A stretch of DNA of 64,000 nt from Prunus persica (taxonomy: Eukaryota > Streptophyta > Magnoliopsida > Rosales > Rosaceae): NCBI RefSeq assembly GCF_000346465.2, contig NC_034014.1, positions 16,073,505 through 16,137,504 of the forward strand, in the 5' to 3' direction. Below, piece by piece: positions 34,301 to 46,500 of this stretch. Positions within the stretch are counted from its first letter, which is position 1; every line of letters starts with the position of its first letter. A program made the translations under genes and the position numbers. Below the pieces are notes generated by a model that had not been told where the DNA came from, did not search any database, and saw nothing but the letters and a program-made list of their open reading frames with translations.

Positions 34301-34703
34301 CGCAACCAGGGTACAAGGGTTGATCTCCATCCTCAATCACATTGGCAAACTCAAAAGGGTCAAATCCAATATTGCCTAAATCATTATCATCCATCCCTAA
34401 TTCTTCAGAAACAAAACTAAACCTACTTTGCTCATCTTCTTCCACATTTCTACTAGCATTAGTAGTCCATTCCCAAGATTCTCCGTGCCATGTCCAAATC
34501 TTATAGCTTTGGTCAATGCCATTAAAGTATAAGTGGTCCCTTATAATTCCAACCCCAAACAATCGAATATTCTCACATTTAACACATGGACAACGAATAT
34601 CAGTTGTATTTCCAAGATTTTCTATAGCAAAATTCAAAAATTCTTCCACCCCTAACTCATATGCCTTCAATCTTCTGTCCGCATGCATCCATGACTTATC
34701 CAT
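31321..34703 (-). pseudogene. CACTA transposase gene (TNP2/TNPD type), decayed
   Basis: Minus-strand blocks in order: the ATG at 34703 with MDKSWMHADRRLKAYELG and the Cys-rich IRCPCVKCEN (transposase-associated domain, to about 33940). Next are TNP2 core pieces at 33816-33451 (ALSSDGFNPHSSLSS, NLPPWLCMKQKFMM, PGNDIDVYLEPLIDDLK), 33426-33190 and 33153-32893 (HLDVMHIEKNVCDSI). Then DUF4218 at 32830-32273 (FFDIMVHLVVHLVREV) and DUF4216 at about 31850-31321 (VFYVDDPMHHGWSVV). The transposase cuts and pastes CACTA elements at their ends. A stop interrupts the core near 33449, and at least two more lie in the DUF4216 part. Some breaks between blocks may be introns. It is not functional as it stands. 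Confidence 0.8.
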
Positions 34704-34799
34704 CTCACACACTATAAAATCATATATATAATAAAGTAAAAAGACCAGCAATGAAACAATACTATATTCACAAAGCAGAGAACAAATTGGAAAAAAAAA

Positions 34800-36560
34800 A
34801 AAACAAGAATCAGATGACGGTTTTTTCAAAATAATCATAGTGTAACATAAAGTCAGACGACGGCATATCTATTTACTGTCGTCTTTAAGCTACCCAAAAC
34901 CAGATATTTGTATTCTTTTTGAAGAACCAGGTTTGGGTTCTGGTAGCCTAATGACGACGACGGTAGTAAATAAAAAACCGACGTATAATAAAAATTTAGA
35001 TGACGGTTTGTTCCACCAACCGTCATCATGGTTTACAAAAAACTGAAGCCTAAATCTTCCATCCCCATTCCTTTTCAAAGAACCCTTAACAGAATGCGAA
35101 CACCAAAACATAAAAGAACCCATAGCTCCCAAAACATATATTAAGAAACCAAAGCTAAGAGAATATACAAACTAAGAGAATTTGAGAGAGAGCTGAGAGA
35201 AAATAACAAGTGCTTGAGAGAAAGCTCAGAGAATATACCCAATGCTTTGAGAGAGAGCGAAAACTTTAAGACAAATTTACGTTGAAGAGAGAGAAGGAAA
35301 TATTTTAGAGTTAAAGGGAAATTCTGAAAATTTTAGATCTCGGTCAAAAATTTTAAAGGACTGTGTTTATCAAAGACGACAGTAAATACAACCCAGTCGT
35401 CGTTTAATTTCACATTTATGACGAGGGTTATGGTAAATTGCCGCCGTTGTAAAGCATTGTTACGTCGCCTCTATAAAAATTGATGTCTAAAATATTAAAC
35501 AATTAGATTTGGTTTGCGTTTCCTGGGATTCGAACGTGCGTAATTGACCAAAAAGAGTGAGAGAAAACCAGCGTCATTTCAATAAAACCTAAACCCTAAA
35601 TTTTACAATAATTATAAAAAAAAATACACAAGTATGAGAAAAATGAACCAAAAATTGCTACGGACTCCTTACAACAATGCCTTCTATATTAGTAGGCTAA
35701 AATCCATATTAAATAATTTTGAATTTTTTGACCACCAATGGATCACATAAACCTTAAGGTTATGTTATGGAAAGTATAATGACTATTGTGCTTTGTCTCT
35801 AAATCTTTTTGACTTTTGTTATCACTTGTAATTTTGAAATCTAAAATTAAAATTTTCAGGCATTGAGGGGGGAGATATTGTCTCAATGAGTGCATAGAAT
35901 TTATCATTTTATTTTTTGAATTTTTTAAAAATATATTATGAATATTAGTAATTAAATACAAATTAATTTTTTTTTAAAGATTTAGGGGAGAGACAATCTT
36001 TCAATGGGGGTGCATGGTAGTTGTCAGTTTATTTTTTGAAATTTATTTTGAATATTAGGAATTAAATCAAATATAAAAGTCATATAAAAATTAAATGACA
36101 AATGTACATAACTGACGTTGCATCCATTTACAACGATGTTAAATAACACATGACGTCGTCCTAGAATACATTAGACGTCGCAATGTACCCACTGATGTGG
36201 TTAGTGGGTTACAACGTCCTCTGGTTCTTAATAACCGACGTGGGTAGCATTTACAATGTCGATTATTATGTTAATGCCGTCGTTGTTTAGATATACAACG
36301 TCACATTTGGTCAGGTAACCGACGTTGTGTGTCTTTAACACGTCTTGCTTGTTGTACTAACGGACGTAGTATATCTATACAAATTTTTTTCGTAGATTTC
36401 AGTTTTATATATAAACTGTCGTGTTTAGCCTCCTTACATGTCGTTTTTAAGAAATGTCGTCGATGTTTTATTTCCTACTATAATAAGATGACGATTGTTT
36501 ATAGATATGAGACGTGTAAACTAGAATGAGACGTCGGTTTTTGGGAATGAATTTAAGTTT
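34800..36560. repeat. Motif-rich DNA between transposase start and protease module
   Basis: Motifs of the same type as at 29995-31190 (gacgacgg, ccgtcatc, acgtcgg) occur at 34815-35060, 35370-35570 and 36105-36540. They are separated by plain AT-rich DNA at 35580-36080 holding two related agggagaga phrases (about 35867 and 35985). No gene. Confidence 0.55.
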
Positions 36561-36728
36561 TTATGATTTATTGTCATTTTATTTCATTTAATGACATAAA
36601 TATCCTATACAAAAAAAAATATTTAAAAATTTGATTTTTTGATGATTGTTCAATTAATTACCAAAAATATATTTATGTACATTGTCAATAAATTAAAATA
36701 AACCTAAACATTGTTAAAATAAATTATA

Positions 36729-37654
36729 TCACTTATAATTCTGTAATTGCTTGTTCACGAATTCTTCCCATTCCAGCCTGACTTCGTCAATATGTTCTTG
36801 TACATACTGAACTGGTTCCTTTTTCTTGTCAAATTGCAAATAAAGAACAAAAACTAACGTGTTATAATTATTAAAACGACGGTTTTTAAAGAAAAAGTCG
36901 TGGTATTAAAATAAAGAAATTATATCTTAAATTTTACCTTCTCAATGCTAGGGTTGGATCATGAATTATAGCTCTCATGAAACGCATCACGTAATAGCCA
37001 CACTCTACATTTGTTGGTTGTTGAGGAGTGCCATGTAGATTTTTCCATATGGCTGATTTACATGATGATTGTTTGCCTGTGTGAGAGTTATACATTTTGA
37101 TTGAACTGTTTCAAGAAAACAAAAAGTGTTAATGACAAAACTAAAAATCAGCATAAAAAAATATTAACCGTCGTGGTAAATAAGTGAAGATGAAGGTTTT
37201 GTAAAACAAGTGACGTCATATTTAATTCCAAACGTCGGTAAATAAAAACCGTTGTTGTGTAGCATTCTAAAGTCGGCGACGATGAAAAATGACGTATAAA
37301 CAAAAGTTGTTTGTAAATGAAAGTTGAACAAAAAAAAATTAAAACGTCCTAAAATAAAAAACTCAAACAACGTGGTATTTCAATTAAGACGACGGTTTAC
37401 AGAAAATACTGACGTTGTAAATGATTTCAAACGTCGGTTATAATTTACCGTCGTTGTGTTTTGATTACAACGTCGGTATTAAAAAAAGTCATCGTATCAT
37501 TCAAATGCAGAAATAAAAAATCTTAGATTTTTATAAATAAACTTACGTATTCACTATATTTCTCATGTCCTGGTCATCAGAGCGGTTTGGCAATGAATCC
37601 ATGTCATAAACAGTCTCCTTAGCTGGTCTCATAATTATTAACACCCAATGACCC
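36729..37654 (-). pseudogene. Ulp1-like (peptidase C48) catalytic region inside the CACTA element, N-terminus lost
   Basis: Three minus-strand exons. Exon 37547-37654 encodes GHWVLIIMRPAKETVYDMDS; exon 36938-37105 encodes PQQPTNVECGYYVMRFM; a last exon (about 36729-36820) encodes EEFVNKQLQNYK and a stop. The first two join in frame with GT-AG sites; the acceptor of the third is unclear. His in GHW, Asp 17 residues later in DMDS, Gln in QQP and Cys six residues later give the full Ulp1 tetrad with the yeast spacing. Ulp1-type enzymes cut SUMO from proteins; such domains are known passengers of plant CACTA and MULE elements. The upstream half is missing because the copia element begins at about 37709. 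The introns carry the same CpG-rich motifs as the element ends. Confidence 0.75.
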
Positions 37655-37759
37655 CTACACATAATGATCCATATAGATTAAATATACTACAAAAACAAAA
37701 TATATTACAAGGCACCAAGTATAGTTAAGGGACTAACCCTGGATTATAAGGCACCAAGT

Positions 37760-39054
37760 AAAATTGATCCCCATCTGCGTTTTTTAGGCTCCCTGAAGCT
37801 TGAAGAAGTAATTCAAGCTCTTCAATCATATGCTAAACTAGATGATATAACTGAAAGCTCTCAAGGCCTTTATGCCGAAGGCAAGGAGAGGGGCCGGGAA
37901 AAGACAAAGGAAGAGAAAATAGACAACAGAGGTAGGTCAAAATCCAAGAAGAAAAAGGAAAAGAAGGAAGGCTGTTTCGAATGTGGTTCAGCCTGTCATT
38001 GGAAGAGGAACTGCAAGATTTGGAAAGAGAAGAAAGCCAAGAAGGAAGGAAGCTCAGGTTTAGCTAGTGCAGTCACCGAGCATGAGAGTGACGGGGAGCT
38101 TCTTTCAGTAACATCAGGCTCCAAGGCTTTCACAAATTGGATTTTGGATACCAGATTCACTTTTCATATGTGTGCAGTAAGAGAATGGTTCGATACTTAC
38201 AAAGAAGTCAGCAGCGGGGAAGTTTTAATGGGGGACGATTCTTCATGTCCTGTAAAAGGAATCGGCACTGTTCGAATCATAATGTTTGATGGAATGATAC
38301 GAGTTTTGGGGAACGATAGATATGTCCCTAGACTAAGAAAGAATTTGATTTCCTTGGGTACTTTAGATGAGGCAGGCTATGGATATGAGTCTAAAAAGGG
38401 AAGACTCAGGGTAACAAAAGGATCACTGGTGGCAATGCAGGATGACCTACAACCCAATAAGCTGTATAAGTTAATTGGGACCACTACAGTCAAGGGAGCA
38501 GCTGTTTTTGTAAATCAAGGTATAGAAGACAAGACTGAACTTTGGCATCATAGGCTCAGGCACATAAGCCAGAAAGGGTTGCAAGAATTACACAAGCAAA
38601 GCCTGTTGGAAGGCGTGTCATCTTGCAAATTGGACTTTTGTGAATATTGTGTTATTAGAAAGCAAAGGAAGGTATCATTCACGAGTAGCAGTGCAGATAA
38701 CCGAAGCAAGGAGCAACTCAGCTATATTCACTCAGATGTTTGGGGCCCTGCACCAACCAAATCAAATGGTGAAGCCAAGTATTTTGTTACTTTCATGGAT
38801 ATTTTTTCTAGGAAGGTTTGGATTTATTACATGAAGTAGAAATCCGAGGTTTTTGCAAAGTTCAAGGAATGGAAAACAGAAACTGAGAATCAAATTGGAA
38901 GAAAGATCAAGTACATGAGAAGTGACAATGGAGTGAATATACAAGTAATGAGTTTACCGATTACTACAAGCAAGAAGGCATCATAAGGCACTTCACAATT
39001 AAGAAGAATCCCCAACAAAATGGAGCTGCTGAGAGGATGAACCGAATTCTCATG

Positions 39055-39099
<45 letters not shown>

Positions 39100-40967
39100 G
39101 AGCATGCCATTTTATGCAGGATTGCCTGATAGTTTTTGGGTAGAAGCTGTTAATCATGCAAGTTATTTGATTAATAGATCACCATTTACAATTCTCGTTT
39201 TAAGAGTGCAGAAGAGGTATGGTCTGAGAAGCCGGTGGACTATTCCAAGCTCAGGGTATTCGACTGTAGTGCTTACGCACATATTCCAAGTGATGAAAGG
39301 TCAAAGCTCAAACCAAAGTCTACGCATTGCATATTCTTTGGTTTCGAGAAAAGAGTGAAGGGTTTCAAGCTGTGGGATATCAACAACAGGAAAAAGGTTG
39401 TTAGCCGAGATGTTGTCTTTGATGAGACAACCATGCCTCTGAATAAAGTCGAGAGCAATAGGGAGAAGAGAGACGATGCTGAAATTGAAGCAACAAAGAT
39501 TCCGTTAATTAGTTCATACGAAGAAGAAGCTCAAGTGGAGCAAATGGAGCAAGATGCTGAATCTGATGGTTTTGAGGAAGAAGAAGAGCATCAGCATCGT
39601 TCACCAGTTACGAATCAGGTGGAACAAGAAATAAGGCATATTGAAGGCACTCTAATTCGCCAGACATCCCAAAGGGTTTGAACTCCAACCAACAATCCAC
39701 CTGCATTCCAGAGATGCATAGCACTGGACAAACCTAATCGGAATAAGAAGAAACCTGACAGGTTTGGGTTTAACCAAGACGAAGTTAATTATGCTCTCAA
39801 CATTAGTCAAGGAGATCCAACTACTTATCAAGAAGCTATAGCAAGTGATGAGCGAGATAGTTGGATAAGTTCTATGACAGAAGAAATGGAGTCTCTTTAC
39901 AAGAACTCTGTTTGGGAGTTGATTCCTAAACCCAAAGACAGAAAGCTAGTTGGATGCAAGTGGTTATTTAGGAAAAAGGAAGGACTACATGAACAAGATG
40001 TCGTGAGATTCAAAGCAAGGCTCGTGGCTAAAGGGTACTCACAAAAGGAAGGGGTGGATTATGATGAGATCTTTTCACCTGTAGTCAAGCATACTTCTAT
40101 CAGATTGTTTTTAGCAATGGCAACTCAGAGAGATAGGACCGCTGGAAGGATCTGGATATCACAAGCCAAGTATATTTAGAAGGTTCTTGAGAAGTTCAAC
40201 ATGCAAGAAGCGAAGGTACTTTCAACTCCTTTGGCATCTCACTTCAAGTTAAATGGGCACCAGTGTCCTAAGTCTGAGGAAGAGTAGCAAGTAATGGAGA
40301 AGGTGCCTTATGCTAATGTCTTGGGCTGCCTTATGTATGCAATGGTATGCACACGTCCCGACATAGCTCAAGCAATTAGTGTCGTTTCCAGATACATGGC
40401 AAATCCAAGAAAGCAACATTGGGATGCAGTCAAGTGGATTTTACGTTATTTGAAGACTTCTTGGCGACAAAGGATTATGTTTGAGAAGCAAAAAGAAAAT
40501 GCAGGGGTGTTGGGATATGTGGATGCCAATTATACAGGGGACTTGGACAAGAAAAGGTCAACTTTTGGTTATGTAAACATGCACAGGGGGACCGATCAGT
40601 TGGAGGGCACTACTGCAACCAATTACAGCTTTGTCGACCACAAAGGCAGAGTATATTGCATTGGCCGAAGCTGGAAAGGAAGCAATTTGGCTTAGTAGCT
40701 TGGTAAGTCAAATGGGAATCACTCAAGATTGTGTGAAGCTGAAATGTGATAGTCAAAGTGCCATTCACTTGGCAAAAAATCAAGTTTTTTTCTGGAAGAT
40801 CAAAGCACAGTGAAGTAAGATATCACAGAATCAGAAATTGGGTAGAGTCTAAGGAGATTTGGATTGAAAAGATTCATACGGATGACAATGCCGCAGATTT
40901 CCTTACAAAGATAGTGTCGACCAAGAAGTTCAAGCATTGCTTGAACTTGATCAATCTCGTTGATTGA
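37760..40967 (+). pseudogene. Copia gag-pol polyprotein, defective
   Basis: Gag tail with a CCHC knuckle (CFECGSACHWKRNC, near 37972). The protease motif DTG reads DTR (Arg codon at 38153). The integrase HHCC part (ELWHHRLRH ... CEYC) and first catalytic Asp (YIHSDVWGP) are present. A TAG stop is at 38837, followed by a frame change near 38940. A (GA)n run at 39059-39096 sits in the integrase just after the region of its catalytic Glu (NGAAERMNRILMER). Reverse transcriptase starts normally (KWLFRKKEG, RLVAKGYSQKEGVDY) but jumps at about 40130 from ATQRD to TAGRIW. That drops the catalytic palm with its YVDD box. RNase H follows (YVDANYTGDLDKKRSTFGY, CDSQSAIHLAKN) with more frame breaks. Not functional. 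Confidence 0.85.
39059..39096 (+). repeat. (GA)n microsatellite within copia integrase
   Basis: Near-perfect GA dinucleotide run replacing the expected coding sequence after the catalytic region of integrase. It creates an RERERE-type frame that is not a real protein. Confidence 0.9.
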
Positions 40968-41123
40968 TTAAAGTGGAGCACCTCTTCACTTGAGGTGCAA
41001 TGAGGCAAGAAGAAGATTGCCAAGGTAAAGACTCTTGAAGATTTCCAGAGCTGCTTCAAGGAGGTTCAAAGATACTCTGGAGTGCAACGATCAAGACTTG
41101 GTTTGACTCACCAAGGTGGAGAT

Positions 41124-41637
41124 TGTTAGGATTTTGGCTCGTCAAATATGTCCTAGTTGGTTTAGGATTGTTTTAGGAAAATTAGAGGTATACCAATTCT
41201 TGTCCTAGAGGGATTAGGAAAGAATTTCAGTTTTCCTTATTCAATTTAGATTTGGATTTCTAGAAGTCTATTAGGATTTGGATAAGTGTAATTTCCTAAT
41301 CTACATAGAAATAGGAATTCAATCAGCCTTAGGACATGTAAGCCAACTCTATATCTATAAATAAGGTGCGGCAAGGCTTATTTTAAGGGGAAAAAACAGC
41401 CAGAGACAGCCGAGAGTTTTGAAATTAGTTCTAGGGTTGCAAAAGTTCTGTAATCTCTATTATTAATCAAAGGAGCGGTGATTTCTCTACCTAGAGAAAT
41501 CACAACTGGACATAGGCAAAAGTTCTGCCGAACCAGTATAATTCTTGTGTGTTTCTAAGTTTTCTAATATTTGCTAGTTTAGTCTATTGCCGTTGGTTAC
41601 ATTAAAGAACAAGATCTAGTGTGCGGGTTATTTAACA
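41124..41637 (+). repeat. 3' LTR of the copia element (514 bp)
   Basis: Begins TGTTAGG right after the purine tract and ends TTAACA at 41637. TATAAATA lies at 41356-41363. The following five bases (actat) would be the target duplication, but the 5' partner is lost. Confidence 0.8.
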
Positions 41638-41642
41638 ACTAT

Positions 41643-42587
41643 ACGGAAACGAACGAAGTTGGCATGACGAATCACAGTTATAGGAGGCTCTTTTGCGGAT
41701 TTGTTTGCTTTGGCGGCTGAGAAGTTGACGCTAGTTGAGTTAGAGACGTTTGCCTGTGGAGCTTGGCATTTCGGAAGCTTCGCAATGATCTATTGCATGG
41801 GAAGAGTGAACAACATATGAATGTGATCGTGGAAAGCACTCTGGAGATGCATGCTCTGTTCAAAGCCAATGTTGAGAGGCCGCAAAAATCGGCTGCTTCT
41901 TTAGCTGTGCAATGGATTAAGCCACCGCTCCAAACTCTCATTCTCAACTATGATGGTGCTATTAGCAGGGATGGAAGTGGTCGGGGAGGGGGTTGTTGCT
42001 GTGATTACACTGTAAATTTTCTATGTGGGTTCACGGCTAGTGGGCCTCCGGGGTTGGATGTGCTAGGTACGAAGCTGGAGGTGTTACGTGAAGGCCTTCT
42101 GATGATGGGATTTAAAAGTTTAACCTGTTTTGTTGTGGCTTCAGACTCAAAAGAAGCAATGTCTAGGCTCAAAGGTTAGTTGGATTGGTGGGGTAACATT
42201 GGTAGAGTGGTGGAGGATATTTGACGTTTGCTTGTTGACAAGGAAGTAATAGATGTGGTGCATCAACCTAAATTGGGCAATAGAATGGCCCATGCACTTG
42301 CTCAGTTTGGGTTAAAGGAAAGCACAAGGTTCTTTTGGGAAGACGTTGCTCCACCTTGACTGGTGGCAAGATTGCGACATGATTTAGAATTGGCTTAGTC
42401 TGTTATTTGTTTATTATGGAAGGCCGTTGTACTCTTTTTTCTTGACCGCATTTTCCCTTTGGGGTTTTGATGACAAGGTTTTAACGAGACCACATTTTTG
42501 CCCTTCGGTCTTTCAAAGTTTGGTGCATTGTAAGTTTTTCCCCAATTGAATGAAGTTACTTGTTTTGATCCCAAAAAAAAAAAAAAA
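41643..42587 (+). mobile_element. 3' end of a LINE with RNase H domain and poly(A) tail
   Basis: The frame starting near 41763 encodes AFRKLRNDLLHGKSEQ and then an RNase H domain (LNYDGAISRDGSGRGG, LGTKLEVLREGL, ASDSKEAMSRLKG). This is the C-terminus of plant L1-type ORF2. Stops at about 42178 and 42222 break it; the remainder (LGNRMAHALAQFGLK) is still recognisable to about 42330. A 3' UTR and a 15-A tail (42573-42587) end the element. It is 5'-truncated and lies directly against the copia LTR. The upstream flank (41643-41760) is also in LINE style but frame-shifted. Confidence 0.75.
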
Positions 42588-43528
42588 GTCTTCCTCTAGC
42601 CTACCTTGATTGATTGGTAAAAGTCTTCCTCAAGTCTTATAAACACCCACCTTTGTCCCACTCCTCATAACAAAGGAAGAGGACATGTATTTTCCTTTTT
42701 AATTTATGAGCACATGTATCTCCTTTTCTGATAAGTCTTCCTCTAGAATTTTCTTCGTCATTTAATGTGAAAATTACATAAAGAAAGAACGGAAATTCCA
42801 TACATTATTTCATTGACTGATTTGTCTTCCTTTTTGTTTGTTCCCCAATACACGATATGAACTCATACACATCAATAACTTCAGACATAATAGAAAATTG
42901 ACAGACTAAGGAAAGGCAATGCGCATATGAAGTGAGAAATGTAAAAATTTCCACATGAAAAAGAACTAACTGTTAGCGTTTGTTTCATTGAATGAAATAG
43001 GATCCTTAAATAAAATAAACACCTAAGAAGAACTAAGCTTGCAAAATCAATATTACGTATTAATACCTCTTTTAACTAATGCTTTTGGTCTTGAGCATCC
43101 AAGAAGAGGAGCAACAAAAGTAGAACTCGAGCAATCTCACTTTCATAGGAGGATTTCTATAATATCATGAACATGCCCTTTATGGAACCAAATGACTCAA
43201 GATATTACAATCAAGGCAGACTTTCTGAAATTCAATTCTAACTTCTAAGCTCAGAGTTACTACGAAAACAGTTCTCTAAAATGCAAAAATGCACCTTTCA
43301 AGGCCAAACAAAAGGAATGAGCCTAAAGACATCACGATCCATGGAAAAGTGATGGAGCTTGAAGATCTTGACGTTCCCAGTCAGTAAACCTCTTCTAACA
43401 CAATTTTTCTTTTTGGAACTTGATCTCAACTGGTGCCTTGTCGCCTTTTGGGAATCAAACTCATCAGTAAAAGCACTTTCTATATAGATTCCAAACTGCA
43501 TCTGAGTTCCGATAATTGTTTTTACATC
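42588..43528. other. Intergenic; right part 3' UTR of ATG1t
   Basis: A gtcttcctc phrase occurs three times at 42588-42740. No ORF of interest. The last few hundred bases, just 3' of the ATG1t stop, are probably its 3' UTR; a 67-codon minus frame there is not a separate gene. Confidence 0.35.
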
Positions 43529-46500
43529 TCAACTCTTCTCAAAAACCTTGAAAAACCTATGCGAATAAAATTCATGGAAAGACAGGCGGTGAACTGCAAT
43601 AATGCATCAATCAGTCAGGGGCTTCCTCATAAAGACAGAGGACCAAGAGCCTCGACCAGATTGGGATCCTACATGGTTATACCATGCTTTTAACCCATGT
43701 ACCAGAATCTTCTACGGTTTGGATTGTGCCATATCTGCAATGTTTAAGTTTATTTTCGGTTAAGACTACAATGACATTTGCACTGTCTCACAGCCCTTAT
43801 CCTCTTCTTTCATGCTCCTCCTTGACCTTGAAGAGAACACTCAGCCTCCCATATTGTTTCCCTACAACTATAACAGAGAAAAATCACCTAAATTCATGGT
43901 CCCTATGGCTAGAACCATCAAACCAATGTCTCACCAACATTTTTAGGTTACATTACATCTCCATGAAAACCACAATACCGAATGAATAAAACTTCAACTT
44001 TATGCTCACATAGACAATAAACTGAAATTGGGAAGCGCAGATACAAAAATCTCATCTATATTGATTTTCTTTAATCAAAATTCAAATCACTCAATTATCC
44101 TCAACATGCAAGAGCAAGGTATTGAACCTGATATGTAAGACTCAATAAAATTTTACTAATGAAACTTCAAACAATGAAAACCTTTTACGAATTCTACTTG
44201 TATACCCTAAAATTTCACTCATCTTCAACGTGCAACTGTTCTTCTAGATGGCTAATGAGGAAAGCTTTAGTTTGAATCTAAATGCAGTGAATTCCATGAC
44301 AGTTTTTCGTTATGTAGTTATTTAGGCACATCAGGTATCTTCTGTTTTCAATCTATCGGCTCTTCTTAACATTAACAGTTTAGAGTCAAACAAAAAAAAA
44401 AATTTGAATGGCTCAACAATTGAAATAGGGTTTCGATGTGGGAAATTTGGGTGTCGGACAGATTGAGTTTTTTTATTTATAATAATTTTGTTTTCCTTGT
44501 ACGAAGTCAAAATTAGAGGTTATTCACCCTTACATGCATTCAGAGAATTGATTTGTAGAGGTAATGGGATTTGATCTTAGCTCTAGGTATCAGCAGGGTT
44601 GAAAGACTGAGCGCTTGGAGAAGATGCATAAACTCCTTAAAGAATAGAACAATTAATACCCTGGTATAACCAGATAAAATCCCAACCTGGTAGAGAATCC
44701 TGGTCCTAACAGATAAGCAATATATAGCTAGTTTTGGTGAAGGGTACAATAAGAATATAAGAAATTGAGGAAGGTATAATGCTAGACCTGGATTTCGAGA
44801 CAACAGTTTTGAACATATATCAACAGAGTCTGGATGCAACCGAGAAAGGATGAGTTGGTCAAAAGGGAGACATGTAGATGACTTGATGTTCTTAAGCACC
44901 TGGAAAGTAAAAAATCTATCACTATTTGAGCGAGCATGTTTAAAGGAGTTTGTATGGCAAAAAGTAGTACGTTGATACCTGAACATTAGTCCTACCAGGA
45001 AAAGGAGGGCAACCATTAAGAAGCTCAAAAAGAATTACACCAACACTCCACATGTCCACCTATGAAAATCAAAACCTTTATTTCTGTTCATCCTGATTGA
45101 AAAGGGAAAATGGCATGAGCTCTGGACAAGATCATACCTTTCCATCATATCTTTCAAACTGAAGAACTTCAGGTGCCATGTATAATGGGGATCCACAAAC
45201 TGTCTCCGCATAATCACCTGGATGTAAACTTCTGTCCATAGTAGAAAAGAAAAGGCAAAAAATGAAACTTCCAAATTTAATTGCTTTAAATCATAGTAAA
45301 TAATATATAATAAAAAGGGTTACAGGATGAATTTCCACATATGTCCCTCTATGATAGAGGTTACCTTGAGAGACCGAAATCAGCTACCTTTAGCACTGCA
45401 TCATCGTCACTGCGAGAGAGTAGAATGTTCTAGTCCAACAAAACAAAAGAATTCAGGAAATTTTAGAATTATGATGTTGCGCAAACCATAGGAAAAACAC
45501 TGCATTTGCAGGTACTATGTAGAAAACCAGAAAACAAATTGCAACTTTTTTACTCTACTTTAGAAAATTACAGCATTGTCAGAACAACAATTAGTTGTCA
45601 TGTAAAATTCTGAAGTAGCATTTTATGCGACAAGACATCACTAAGACTAGAAATTTCAAAAAGCTTCAAGAAAAAAAGACATGGAAGTTTCCAATTTGAA
45701 GACTCCAAACCCAAAAGAATCTGTTAATATTTAGAAGTAATTTTTGGTAATTTTTTTTTTTCAAATCCTAGTTGTTGAGTGGAAACCATTGGTGAAGTTT
45801 AAAAACAGGGTCACTCCAATCTACTAATGCAATTTACACGTAAGGGGGCAATGAATTAGGTAAGGATCAAAGTTCAACCAATATAGATTCAATTCATAAA
45901 ATCCGATCCTATAATGTAGATTTATATATGAGTTTAAAATTCAATAAAATCATGTTCAAATAAGATTCATAATCGTGAATATCAAAATCAGATTAAGAAT
46001 GTCCTCTTGGGTTCTTGCTTCTCCAGCATTGTGAGACAAACACCCGGGTGCGAACTGAAAGTTGATCTTCTGTGGATATTCAACCATAGGGCCCATATAA
46101 CCCATAACTTCCCCGGCAAAAGAAAATAATGGCTACAAATAGGAAAATTTACTTTTGTTGCCATTGTCCTATAAAATCCTGTTTTTACCTCTGGTTTTAA
46201 GTCTCTATGCATGATGTGGTGAGAATGTAGTATTTCCAAACCAGCCCCTGTACAACAAGAATTTGATTAGATGCAGACTGTAGAAGCAGTGTAAAGCCTT
46301 ATTACAAATTAAAATGAAAATAAGAAGCTACCAAGCTGCTGCATAAATTTCCTAGCGATCTGTTCATGAACTCTCCCATGTTGCCGAATATAGGCTGCCA
46401 AATTTCCCCCATTGCAGAATTCCAGGACCAGGAATATGCAACCTTCATTCTGGGTTGAAGACATGAATAACTCACTAAATAATAGCCAAATAACACGCTG

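Larger units (their letters stand above)
29975..37708 (-). mobile_element. Large CACTA (En/Spm) transposon, one end truncated
   Basis: The left end starts cactactacaaaaatc at 29975. Subterminal DNA dense in gacgtcg, acgacgg and ccgtcgt motifs covers 29995-31190 and recurs at 34800-35560, 36100-36540 and 36870-37500. Between them lies a minus-strand TNP2-type transposase gene (31321-34703); further right is a Ulp1-like protease module (36729-37654). The element therefore reads right to left. The right terminus is missing: at about 37709 the sequence switches to a copia element. The transposase gene has nonsense changes, so the element is no longer autonomous. Confidence 0.78.
37709..41637 (+). 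mobile_element. 5'-truncated Ty1/copia (Tork-like) retrotransposon
   Basis: It begins inside gag, with no 5' LTR, and ends with a 514-bp 3' LTR preceded by a purine tract (aaggtggagat). The order gag zinc knuckle, protease, integrase, reverse transcriptase, RNase H is that of copia. Multiple defects make it dead. At the left junction, aaggcaccaagta occurs twice about 40 bp apart (37709 and 37749), which suggests repair-type joining with CACTA DNA. Confidence 0.8.

Noticed and set aside
42430..42500. gtactctttttt...aaggttttaacgag phrase as a further copy of the A/B 3' module
   Set aside because: It belongs to the LINE 3' UTR directly before its poly(A) tail; similarity to the copia module is short.
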